From Cellvibrionaceae bacterium (lineage in GTDB: Bacteria; Pseudomonadota; Gammaproteobacteria; Pseudomonadales; Cellvibrionaceae), in assembly GCA_025800365.1 (NCBI GenBank), contig JAOXRT010000083.1, positions 62,001 through 126,000 of the forward strand: DNA of 64,000 nucleotides, in the 5' to 3' direction. The translations under genes and the position numbers were made by a program. Shown piece after piece: positions 47,401-56,000 of this stretch (positions within the stretch are counted from its first letter, which is position 1; every line of letters starts with the position of its first letter). The notes under the pieces are model-generated. The model searched no databases and was not told where the DNA came from. It saw only the letters and a list, made by a program, of their open reading frames with translations.

Positions 47401-48380
47401 TGGCAAAGATTTACGATGCCCAAGGCCGTAGTCAAAGCGCCGAATTCACTTTATCCAGCGATGGTGGTGCACAGTCGCTCAGTCATGTGAGCGCAACAGC
47501 CAATGGTGGCTTTGCGGTAAGCTGGCTGGAAGAAAACGACAATGAAACCATGGTTAAGGTACAGCTGTTTAACAGTGACGGCACCCCAAGCCTAGGCAAT
47601 GCCATTGACGTTCATAGCTCCATCAGTGCCGGCGCCAGTAAACCTGAGGTTGCCGGCTTAGCCAACGGTGATATTGTCGTTACTTGGACATCCGATGATG
47701 GTGAGCAATTAGGTATATTTGCATCGCGCTACAACGCTAATGGCGAAGTCGTTTATGAAAATAAACTCATCAATAGCGAAGAAAGCGGCGTTCAAACCGA
47801 GCCCCATATTGTTGCCCTTAATGACGGTGGCTACCTAATTACCTGGGGTGATCTACAAACAGAAGAAGGACGAACTTCAGTTTGGGGACAACAGTTTAAC
47901 GCTGACGATAGCGCTACCGGCCCAGCCTTTGAAGTTGGCGAAGTTGCCAATTACGGAAGCGAAACCACAGCAAGCAGTACTGAAGAGCTAATTCCTAACG
48001 CTGTTGAAGATGACGGCGAAAGCCAGGTATCAAGTGGCGGAGAAAGCGGGCAAGAGAATGATGTAGATAATGATCTAATCCTTCCACCCGATACCGATGC
48101 ACTACTCTCTTCCGGCGGCGTGCTGACTGAGGGGGAAGATCTAGCGCTAAACTACAATAGCGAGGCGGTATTCTTCAATGCTGACTTAGAGGGCCTAAGT
48201 TCAATCGATTTCAATGACCTACTCATTGATAACAATTTAGGCTTAAACGACGGTGTCGTTCTCGGCAATACCCAAGCAGCTATCGACCCTTCTGTTAATC
48301 AAGATATGTATTTCGACGGCAGCCTTGAACTAATCGATTTGCTGCATCAAAACAATCAACACTTAATCGATATTATCTAA
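44412..48380 (+). CDS. Giant Ig-like repeat protein with C-terminal seven-repeat region (paralogue 2)
   Basis: This 1322-residue protein is paralogous to the one at 8121-11954 over its whole length. Ig-like modules cover about 25-505 and 607-700. A cadherin-like module is at about 512-600 (NDDSFTV, VLANDTDPDND, ISDGRGGFD). Residues 806-1175 carry seven repeats (LADGGYLVTYLK, LNDGGFVITWQS, LADGGYVITWMS and so on). An acidic tail contains LILPPDTDALL and ends LIDLLHQNNQHLIDII. A conserved EVILPPG insert follows the second Ig module in both paralogues. There is no signal peptide, lipobox, visible cysteine or RTX repeat. It sits between fleR and fliE, against their strand. Surface adhesin or matrix protein is the likely role, by inference. 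Confidence 0.8.
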   Translation: MTTIAAILDDSGSIQGQVQHQASTDDSKLELNGSANPGETVRIYHNGIVIGETTADSQGNWSYTAAQLSEGSHSFTATSIDANGQESLPSAEHVVNVDQTALTAKAIQFQGATGLLSNGDTTSNGLVELSGLAEAHARVDIYDQGKKIASAQANENGEWTIELDLANGNHDISTIVVDQAGNESAESMSISLEVQAVQQQFNASPLNNSSGPDEVILPPGTIIQNGGFTNDNTPQIQGTATPGATVTLSVNGDTYGPVTANSNGEWTIQTTTPLPEGKAVFKAKAVNAAGTDYSGYSLIIDTEASPAPVITHGDDDVGLYQGELHHPAVTDDDTITFHGTGTAGEIITVYNGNNFLGFTIVQSDNTWEFRSTKSFLEGTHTIAVYSTDRAGNTSEKSNDFEVTVDRSVEPPKITHLIDDQGSVTDDVLHGEKTDDQQPVIVGTAEPGATVSVNIDGQLLPPVVADDQGNWSIQLTMDLDEGDHSINATQLDLAGNRSGESDNFEFEVALNAEPIANDDSFTVIKSSKLNVLANDTDPDNDTLTLTRIVSQGNHGTARISNSGEIIYTPDGNNTQTVNDTLVYEISDGRGGFDTATVNIEVLAPLIKPTIDLLASSDSGKFDNDNLTNDTTPTFTGDATAGSTVVLYADNKKVGETVADSNGKWTITSSDLVDKVYDFHVKSSLAGASKNSDDLAVEIDTIVEASASLPDAQENGAWFANAYSVRFQISANEEVSYHIKDVDFHWGSRIWYNPGTSITATGTTSSDITVAASYTWTYSHGWFTFNAAFTDLAGNELDMDLTPVVVDPITALADGGYLVTYLKLSDEEGQGFDVYGQRYDADGNSTGDSFMVNSFKPGDQINSDVIGLNDGGFVITWQSRDQDGDLNGIYAQRYDADNNAVGPETQINVYTDSDQQRPAVSDLADGGYVITWMSHGQDGSGEGIYMRLFNADGVAITGDVRVNDSTIDNQANPSITTLSDGRFIVSWDTVNNAGQTQAMAKIYDAQGRSQSAEFTLSSDGGAQSLSHVSATANGGFAVSWLEENDNETMVKVQLFNSDGTPSLGNAIDVHSSISAGASKPEVAGLANGDIVVTWTSDDGEQLGIFASRYNANGEVVYENKLINSEESGVQTEPHIVALNDGGYLITWGDLQTEEGRTSVWGQQFNADDSATGPAFEVGEVANYGSETTASSTEELIPNAVEDDGESQVSSGGESGQENDVDNDLILPPDTDALLSSGGVLTEGEDLALNYNSEAVFFNADLEGLSSIDFNDLLIDNNLGLNDGVVLGNTQAAIDPSVNQDMYFDGSLELIDLLHQNNQHLIDII

Positions 48381-48390
48381 TCAGCAAAAC

Positions 48391-48419
48391 AAAAAAGGGG
48401 CTATTAAAGCCCCTTTTTT
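48391..48419. terminator. Bidirectional terminator between giant gene 2 and fleR
   Basis: AAAAAAGGGGCT / AGCCCCTTTTTT pair over 12 bp with a 5-nt loop, giving T-runs on both strands. It lies 10 bp after the giant gene stop and 19 bp before the fleR stop, so it can end both convergent transcripts. Confidence 0.93.
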
Positions 48420-48437
48420 ATTATTTTCTAATACCTA

Positions 48438-49886
48438 CTAGCAAGCCAGTTGAGCGTCAACATTTAAGCCCAAATCTTTGAAGCGAGCAATTTTATAGCG
48501 CAGTGTTCTTGGGCTAATACCCAATTTGCCCGCCGTGTTTTTCTTGCTTCCGCCCTCTTGCTTCAAGGTTTGCACAATAATTTCAAACTCGCGACGCTTT
48601 AGATCATCGCCCAGCATGGCCGAGTGCAAATCGTCTTCCACTTCTTCCTTAAGCTCTTGTGGGCTGGCTACTTGCTGCACTTCTTCTTGAGGCGCAGCCG
48701 CTGTATCTAGTTGCGCTGTGGGCAGAATACTGGGCTTAGGGCTGTAATTATTGGCAAATTCCAGGCCTAAGTCCTCAGCGGCTATTTGACTACCAGGCTG
48801 TAAGATTAGAGCCCGCTGCATCACATTATCCAACTCGCGCACATTACCCGGCCAAGCATAAGCCAGCATGGTTTCTTGGGCCGATGCCGTTAATTCAATA
48901 CCGCGACGGTGTTGTTTTTCTGCGTGTCGTTGCAGCAACTTATTTGCCAGTGGAATAATATCTTCTTTTCGATCCCTCAGCGGCGCCCACTGCAGTGGCA
49001 GTACGCTGAGTCGATAATATAAATCTTCACGAAACTTGCCTTCAGCAACATAGTGGCGCATATCGCGGTTAGAGGTCGCTATAACTCGGACATCGAGCTT
49101 GATGGTTTTGCGGCCACCTAAGCGTTCAACTTCTTTCTCTTGCAAAACTCGCAATAGCTTAGCTTGCAAACCAAGATCCAATTCTGAAATCTCATCCAGT
49201 AAGAGCGTGCCGCCATTGGCTTGTTCAAATTTACCCGGTGCCGAGCTGGTCGCCCCCGTATAGGCACCCTTCTCGTGACCAAATAACATAGCCTCTAGCA
49301 TGTTTTCTGGAATGGCAGCACAGTTGATCGCAATAAAAGGTTTATTGGCTCTAGGGGATTGTTCGTGAACGTAGCGTGCCAATACCTCTTTACCGGTTCC
49401 GGACTCGCCTACGACTAAAACTGTGGAATCCGTTTGTGCAACGCGACTGGCCAAGCGTAACAACTGCTGGCTAGATTCTGATTCTGCTACCGGCGCACTA
49501 CTCTGATCGCAAGAGGCCCCTTTTACATACTTAGCCACAGTATCGAGCAATAACTTTGGCTGGAAGGGTTTTACTAAGTAATCAACCGCACCTAAACGCA
49601 TGGCCTCAACAGAATCGCTCACACTGGCATAGGCCGTTACCAATAGCATGGGAATATGGGCGTACTGCTGCCTTACATGAACAAGCAGCTCGTGGCCTGA
49701 CATGCCCCCCATATTGACATCCGAAACAATCATATGAATATCACTGTGTAGCGCTAACTCCTGTAAAGCTCGCTCCGCGCTTTCTGCGGCAACCACACAA
49801 TACTCAGCCATTTCTAAGGTATCGCAAAGCGCCTCGCGCAAATCCATATCATCTTCAACTACCAGGATTTTGTGATTATCCATCAT
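48438..49886 (-). CDS. fleR: Flagellar two-component activator FleR (FlrC-type)
   Basis: FleR is a 482-residue sigma-54 activator for mid-class flagellar genes. The receiver domain (5-120) has the acceptor Asp56 in IVSDVNMGGMSG. The AAA+ domain shows Walker A GESGTGKEVLARYVH, and the sigma-54 contact loop is GAYTGA (Tyr in place of the usual Phe) near 208. GGTLLLDEISEL is Walker B. The Fis-type helix-turn-helix is at the end (NTAGKLGISPRTLRYKIARF). It is 39 bp after fleS. Confidence 0.95.
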   Translation of the reverse strand: MMDNHKILVVEDDMDLREALCDTLEMAEYCVVAAESAERALQELALHSDIHMIVSDVNMGGMSGHELLVHVRQQYAHIPMLLVTAYASVSDSVEAMRLGAVDYLVKPFQPKLLLDTVAKYVKGASCDQSSAPVAESESSQQLLRLASRVAQTDSTVLVVGESGTGKEVLARYVHEQSPRANKPFIAINCAAIPENMLEAMLFGHEKGAYTGATSSAPGKFEQANGGTLLLDEISELDLGLQAKLLRVLQEKEVERLGGRKTIKLDVRVIATSNRDMRHYVAEGKFREDLYYRLSVLPLQWAPLRDRKEDIIPLANKLLQRHAEKQHRRGIELTASAQETMLAYAWPGNVRELDNVMQRALILQPGSQIAAEDLGLEFANNYSPKPSILPTAQLDTAAAPQEEVQQVASPQELKEEVEDDLHSAMLGDDLKRREFEIIVQTLKQEGGSKKNTAGKLGISPRTLRYKIARFKDLGLNVDAQLAC

Positions 49887-49925
49887 AAATTCGCCTGTCT
49901 ATTTATGTTCTATAGTTATCAATTT

Positions 49926-51128
49926 TTAAGAATTCTCTAAAAGCGGTAATCGAATTGCCGCAGATGTACCCTGACCCAATTCAGAGTCCAAACTAAATAC
50001 TCCACCATGCGCTTTAGCAACGGAGTGCACCACGGCTAGGCCCAAACCCGTGCCATGGGATTTTGTGGTGTAAAATAATTCCTGCACTTTTTGTACATCC
50101 GCTCGATCAATGCCTGGGCCTTGATCCTGCACTAAAATTTCCAACTGCTGGTTTTGCACACAAAACTGCAAGCTTAGGCTTGCTTCACGGCCGGCCGCCT
50201 GAATGGCGTTGTTCACTAGGTTAAGAATCGCCCCGATAAGCGCTTCGCGGTTGCAGCGTAATAACCTTTCTTCGGCTAGCGGGATAAACTCACAGTTTGA
50301 CTGACTGCTATGTAATGGCTCTTCCATGGCCTCACGCAAACCCTGATACAAATCGCTTAAGCTAATGCTGTCGTTTAGTGGCAGCTCGCCTTTGGCAAAT
50401 AGCAACATATCTTGAACCTGCTGCTCCAAGTGGCTAAGGCGCCCCATTAGCTTTTGTGCAAACTGCTGGCTTTTCTCAACAGGCAATTCACTGGAAGATA
50501 AGTGCCCAGCGTAAAGCATCGCCGTCGAAAGCGGTGTACGGATTTGATGGGCCAAGGCCGAAACCATTTTGCCCATGGCTGATAAACGCTCATGGCGACT
50601 CAATTCCGCTTGAAGCTTGCGGGTGGGAGTTTGGTCGGTCAGCAGAATGATTTGACCACCCTCTTCTATCGATGATGTGGCAATACTAAAAAAGCGACCA
50701 TCTTTGGTGGAAACCTCATGGCCATCAATCTGCCTTGGCGAAAAGCACTCTTTAACGATATCTCGCCACAGGCGCCCATCAATGCTCTCGCCCAACAATT
50801 GGGTCGCGGCTGGGTTGCACTGGCTAACTAGGCCTTTATCATCCAATACCACAACCCCACCCGGCAGCACCGATAGCAGCGTTTCTAAACGATTGGCTAG
50901 CTGCTCTCGTTCTGCCAACTCTTGCATTCTTTGCTGGCTAACGCTGTTAAGCTCGTCGGTCAGCTCAGTTACCCTGTCTTCTAGCAGTTGATAGGATTCA
51001 GCGAGGTGCTGGGACAACTCATTAAACTGCGAAAAGGCCTCCTGTAAGCGCGCCACATCAGGATTAAAATCAAAGGCAATGTCTGACTTTGCAAATGCAG
51101 GAACTTCCATGGCAGTCGGTGAAGGCAT
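49926..51128 (-). CDS. fleS: Flagellar sensor kinase FleS (FlrB-type)
   Basis: FleS is a 400-residue cytosolic histidine kinase with no membrane helix. A coiled coil at about 25-85 is followed by a PAS domain (about 83-170, LPGGVVVLDDKGLVSQCNPA). The HisKA domain has phospho-acceptor His194 in SALAHQIRTPLSTAM. The ATPase domain has N box NLVNNAIQAAG and G boxes DQGPGID and GTGLGLAVV. Its partner is FleR immediately downstream. A near-consensus sigma-54 promoter lies upstream. Confidence 0.95.
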   Translation of the reverse strand: MPSPTAMEVPAFAKSDIAFDFNPDVARLQEAFSQFNELSQHLAESYQLLEDRVTELTDELNSVSQQRMQELAEREQLANRLETLLSVLPGGVVVLDDKGLVSQCNPAATQLLGESIDGRLWRDIVKECFSPRQIDGHEVSTKDGRFFSIATSSIEEGGQIILLTDQTPTRKLQAELSRHERLSAMGKMVSALAHQIRTPLSTAMLYAGHLSSSELPVEKSQQFAQKLMGRLSHLEQQVQDMLLFAKGELPLNDSISLSDLYQGLREAMEEPLHSSQSNCEFIPLAEERLLRCNREALIGAILNLVNNAIQAAGREASLSLQFCVQNQQLEILVQDQGPGIDRADVQKVQELFYTTKSHGTGLGLAVVHSVAKAHGGVFSLDSELGQGTSAAIRLPLLENS

Positions 51129-51205
51129 ATGAGTATCTAACCCTTTTTAATACAAGCTGAGCCAAACGCCGAAAAACTGGCGATTGATCGATTTATAGGG
51201 GTTAC

Positions 51206-51221
51206 TGCAAAGCGAGTGCCA
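51206..51221 (-). promoter_or_regulatory. Predicted sigma-54 promoter of fleSR
   Basis: The minus strand reads TGGCACT-CGCT-TTGCA, an almost perfect sigma-54 site. The predicted start near 51194 leaves about 65 nt before fleS. FleQ is the expected activator. Confidence 0.88.
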
Positions 51222-51300
51222 ATTTGGCTTGTGAATTGCCCAGTGGCGATTTAAGGGGAATACAGATAAGCAGCTGCTGGCAAAAAAACAGCAGCTATAA

Positions 51301-51329
51301 AAACAAAAAAAGCCCGCTAAGCGAGCTTT
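51301..51329 (-). terminator. Intrinsic terminator after fleQ
   Basis: On the minus strand, AAAGCTCGC / GCGGGCTTT form a 9-bp stem (one wobble pair) with a 3-nt loop and run into a seven-T tract. It lies 40 bp after the fleQ stop and separates fleQ from fleSR. Confidence 0.9.
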
Positions 51330-51368
51330 GATGTTGATTGGCTAGGCTAGTCTACAAAACAGGCCAAG

Positions 51369-52826
51369 CTAGCCCCGCTGCAAGCCGTACTTACGCAGCT
51401 TTTCCACTAGGGTAGTACGACGAATGGTTAGGCGATCAGCCGCACGGGCTACCACACCACCAGAGTCATCTAGTGCTTGCTCAATTAAGCTCTTTTCTAA
51501 ATTCGCCAAATACTCTTTTAGGTTGATACCGGCCTCAGGCAGCAACGTGGTATCAAACATACTGACCACATTGGTTTGGCGAGGTGTAGCATCTTCGCTG
51601 ATGCCAAAATCTTCTTCCTCAACTTCGACATGGCGGTATTTGCTTGGCAAATCCTGCACACCAACAACACCATAGGGGTACATAATCGCCATACGCTCTA
51701 CTAGATTGGCCAACTCGCGAACGTTACCTGACCACTGATGGCGACACAAAGACAGAATAGCCGCTGAGTTAAAACGGATAGAACCGCGGTTCTCACTCTC
51801 TAACCTGGAAACCAGCTCATTCAACAGCAAAGGGATATCTTCGTCCCGCTCGCGCAATGATGGCATTTCGATGGGAAATACATTTAAACGATAGTATAAA
51901 TCTTCGCGGAAACTGCCTTCTTCGATCATGCTTTCAAGGTTGCGGTGGGTCGCCGCGATAATGCGCACATTAGTAGGGATGCTCTTGTTCCCGCCCACAC
52001 GCTCGAAGGTTTTTTCCTGTAGAACACGCAAGATTTTCACCTGCATGTTCAAGGGCATGTCGCCTATTTCATCCAAAAACAGTGTGCCGCCTTCCGCCAT
52101 TTCAAAGCGCCCTGCTCGAGAGCTTATCGCTCCGGTAAAGGCGCCCTTCTCATGGCCAAATAATTCGCTTTCTAAAAGATCGGGAGGAATCGCACCACAG
52201 TTCACCGGTACAAAAGGCTCATCACGACGGTCTGAATGGTAATGCAGATTACGCGCTACCACCTCTTTACCGGTTCCTGATTCACCGGTAATCAGCACCG
52301 ATACATCTTTATCGGCTACCTGGGACATCATTGTTCTAACGGTTTGAATCTCTCGCGATGTGCCCACCAAGCTTCGAAACAAATGCGATGGACGTTGACC
52401 ATTGCTGCTGGCCGCCAAGCGTTTAGCTTCGCGGTAACGCTGGGCACGGTGCAATGTGTCTAATAGCTGGTTATAGGTTGGCGGCGTTGTGATAGCCGCT
52501 ACCAAGCTATGCTTTAATTCTACCGGCAATCCCTCACGCAAATCGTCTAGATCAGCCGAACGTTTGCCCAACATGATGATGGGTAGATCGGCATCCCATT
52601 GATGCACTTCCTGGATCTGTTCTTGAACTGGGCTATCGGCTTGGCAATCACCTAGTAGAACCGCGACAAATTCATCGGGATTTTCACCTGAGCTATCAAT
52701 AAAGGTTCGCCAGCCCGATAAGGATGTGGCAACACTGGGTTCACCAAGAAAATCCAAAATCACCTTTAGGTTGTGGCGTCGCTCTGCGTCATCATCTACC
52801 ACTAATACTTTGATGTCTCGCCACAT
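51369..52826 (-). CDS. fleQ: Flagellar master activator FleQ (FlrA-type)
   Basis: FleQ is a 485-residue sigma-54 activator at the top of the flagellar cascade. Its N-terminal receiver-like domain is degenerate: the acceptor position reads LLGDCQADSP, as expected for FleQ, which is not phosphorylated. The AAA+ domain has GESGTGKEVVARNLHYHS and the GAFTGA loop near 229. The Fis helix-turn-helix is ARAADRLTIRRTTLVEKLRK. In Pseudomonas, FleQ binds c-di-GMP and FleN. It is transcribed alone between two terminators. Confidence 0.95.
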   Translation of the reverse strand: MWRDIKVLVVDDDAERRHNLKVILDFLGEPSVATSLSGWRTFIDSSGENPDEFVAVLLGDCQADSPVQEQIQEVHQWDADLPIIMLGKRSADLDDLREGLPVELKHSLVAAITTPPTYNQLLDTLHRAQRYREAKRLAASSNGQRPSHLFRSLVGTSREIQTVRTMMSQVADKDVSVLITGESGTGKEVVARNLHYHSDRRDEPFVPVNCGAIPPDLLESELFGHEKGAFTGAISSRAGRFEMAEGGTLFLDEIGDMPLNMQVKILRVLQEKTFERVGGNKSIPTNVRIIAATHRNLESMIEEGSFREDLYYRLNVFPIEMPSLRERDEDIPLLLNELVSRLESENRGSIRFNSAAILSLCRHQWSGNVRELANLVERMAIMYPYGVVGVQDLPSKYRHVEVEEEDFGISEDATPRQTNVVSMFDTTLLPEAGINLKEYLANLEKSLIEQALDDSGGVVARAADRLTIRRTTLVEKLRKYGLQRG

Positions 52827-53078
52827 CGTCTTGCTTCCTCAATCTCCAAGGTACCCTTATATGCTCAGTCCATGGCCTATGTCACATACTTGACCACGAT
52901 TACTTTGCAGAAATCATATGGTAATTAATAGTCAATACCTTGGCGGGAGTCAATTAAATGACATGAAAAATCAATAATTTAAGAAAGAATTTTGTAAAAC
53001 GATGAAAAAACCAACAGCCGGCTGAAATTTTGACTGCTGGTTTATAGCGGATTGCCCTTAAAGCTAAACTAGTTTTGA
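52827..53078. other. fliD-fleQ gap: no fliS/fliT, fleQ promoter region
   Basis: In Pseudomonas this interval carries fliS and a fliT-like gene. Here it is 252 bp with no open frame of useful size on either strand. It contains the fliD terminator (53004-53042) and should hold the fleQ promoter. Confidence 0.75.
53004..53042 (-). terminator. Intrinsic terminator after fliD
   Basis: On the minus strand, AACCAGCAG / CTGTTGGTT form a 9-bp stem with one wobble pair, followed by TTTTTT. It begins 37 bp after the fliD stop. Confidence 0.8.
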
Positions 53079-56000
53079 CTAGTTATTCTGAGCGTTCAGT
53101 GCTTCAAAGTTAGCTTTGATAAAATCTAAGGATGAATTCAGTTGCGCTACTATAGTATCGTAATAAGTGAACTGTCGGCTTAAGGAAGTACGGCGTGATT
53201 CCATGCGGGTTTCTAACTCAGCCTTCTCTTCGGCGATCTCTTTCAAAGACGCCTGCAAACCCGACTCTTTCTCGGTTAGGAAGCCCGTCGCACTGAGCGC
53301 TGCTTGCAGGAATCGCTCGGTCTGCTCAGCTAAGCCTAGGTTAAAGTTGACAGTACCGCGCTTACCAATGGCATCGCCACTGATATTTAGCGCAAGACCA
53401 TAGGCATCGTTACCCTCGGCACCGGTTAAACGTTGACCACTACCGACGGCGGCTACACCATTAATGGTGCCCACCACATCTTTGCCCTTAGTAACCTGGG
53501 TTTCACTACCATCGCTGGCGGCAATACCCAGTGCACTGGCCATATTGTCTTCGGCCGCCGTAATTCGAAAGGTATCTTCATTATCGAAAGCGATTCGCAA
53601 ACCACCTTCGTTATTGCCACCTACATACGTCACAGTGGCATTGCTGCCATCTAGGCCTGTACTGGTGGTGTCGGCTAAGCCAAAGCCATTGGCTCCAGCG
53701 GTGCTTGCCACACCATCTACCCCGAACACATCGTTAGTAGTACTGCTAATGCTTAATGCCTCACCCGCTGCTGCGGTATTACCCTCAAAGTAGAGTTGGT
53801 TGGATGCATCTAGCTTGGCAACAATATCGCCCGCAGAAAAGTCAGCGTGGGCGGTAAGTTGATCGTTTAATAAGGTATTAATATCATCCGGCAAACTTAG
53901 CGGATCAGAAAGACTACTCAAATCCAAAGTGAAAGCATCGCCATTAAGCGAGAATTCGATTTCGGCCGAAGCGAAGCTGGTCGCTCCAGGAATTGTAGTG
54001 GTATCTACAGTGCCTGCATTGGTTGATGCTACACGACCATCATTTACGATTTCGATGGTACCAGCTTCCCCAATGGTAGAACCCTCTAGGACCAAATTAC
54101 CGTTATCCAATGATGCAGTAACGACGCCAGCACCTCCTAAGGCTGTATCGATCGCCGCCTGGATCGATTCCAAATTTGTTGTCCCTGCATTTTGATCAAC
54201 GACAACGTCTACCGCTGGATCACCATTTACCGATAGCTGAAAGCTGTATTCTTCACTGGTGAAATCAATTAGGGTCGATAAATCCACACTACCAGCCGCT
54301 GTCTTAGCGACCTCGCCCGTGCTGGTTTGAGCATTAATGGCATCTTGTACCGCTGTAGCCAAGGCTTGTCTGGTGGTATAGCTGCCTTGGGCAATTTCAA
54401 TATCTTCGTAGTTTTTGCCGTTTAAGCTCAAGCTGAAGGTATCGTTATTGGCATCAACAGTAAGCGGGGCCGCCAATTGATCATTACTTGCTAAGCCTGA
54501 AACTTTGCTGGTCGAAGAAACATTGGCAGTAATGCCAATACTACTGAGCGCCGCATCGGCGGTTAGCACCTGAAAAGATTCTTGATTATTAAAGCTAATA
54601 TTAAATTGGCCACCGTCTTGTTCGCCACTATAACTAACGGTTGCCGAAAGGCCTTGCTGCGATAGCGCACTATCGGCATTAATCGCGCTTTGAATTGCTG
54701 AGGCTAATGCCTCGCCATCACTATAACTGCCTTGGGCAATTGAAATTTCAGCGCTGCTAGTGCCACCAACACTTAAGGTGAAATTATCATTGCTATCATC
54801 AATGACAACCGCGTTTTGCAGCTCTGGCGTGGTGCGAAGTGCATCGGTTAAATCCAAAGTTCGCGGGCCCTGGCCTGGGCGATAAAGGCCGAGCTCCTGG
54901 GCCATATTGCTATCGATGCTGTTAAAGGAAACCGACGACTTACTGCCATAACTTGCCGAAGTAATATTAAAGCTGTTATTGCTGCTATCAAATTCTACCG
55001 ACACAGATTTAGCATTCGCTTTTAGCTTTTCGTCGGCGTTAATTTGGGTTTGCAATAGATTGGCAATTTCCTCGCCTGATTCATAAGTGCCATGAATCAA
55101 TTCAATCGCTTCGGAATTAACGCCGTCTACGTTTACCGTAAAGCTGTCATTTAGCGCATTAATAATTAATGGCTGCCCGACACTTGGTGCCTGGCTTAAG
55201 CTATGACCCTTGAACTCACCTTGAGTGGCCAGCTCGGTAACCACCACATCATAATCGCCAGATTTAGTTTGGTTATTACCGCGAATATATTCCACATTAT
55301 CCGCACCTACACCGGTAGTACCAAATAATTTGGTTAAGGCTTCGGGGTCGTTTTGGGCATAGTCTGTGAATTCGGAAGAATCAAAACTAATTAAACCCGT
55401 CTTTTCATTGGTGGAAATACCAATTTCAGCCAGTGAGTTTACGGTGCCACCAGCGCCCGTAGGCAAGGCGCTGCTTAAAATACGTTTAAGTTGGTTTTCC
55501 AAGTTACGAATACTCGGATCACCGGTAAATACACTACCCTCTTGCTCTTCCAGGTTATAAGCCGTGAGGTCATTCGTTAGGGTTTTTAGCTCATTATAAG
55601 AAGTCACAAAATCCTGCATGCGCTTATTGATGGTTTCCATATCGGCTTCCACCGTTAAGGTTACCGGCTCGCCCACCGAGGTTTGACGCAGGTTTAAGGT
55701 TACCCCGTTGATCACCCCTGTTACCTGATTGGACTCACGGGTAATCTCCAAGCCATTTACTTTAAGCTCGGCATCTACAGCATTGGTTGCATGCAGCACA
55801 TTATCGAAATTGGTTTCGTTAAACTCAAAATCATCTAAGCCATTATTGGCGTTTTGAGTTTCAATGGTAAAACCATTGCTTTTGCCAGTATCTTCCGATT
55901 CGAATAGCAAGCGAAAGCCATCACCGGTATCAACAATAGAAGCGCGAATACCAATATCCGCAGCGTTCACGGCATCACGCACACCGGCCAAGGTATGGTT

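Noticed and set aside
49200-49300. GAYTGA in FleR as an inactivating change
   Set aside because: Tyr in place of Phe in the sigma-54 loop is an accepted variant; the rest of the AAA+ domain is intact.
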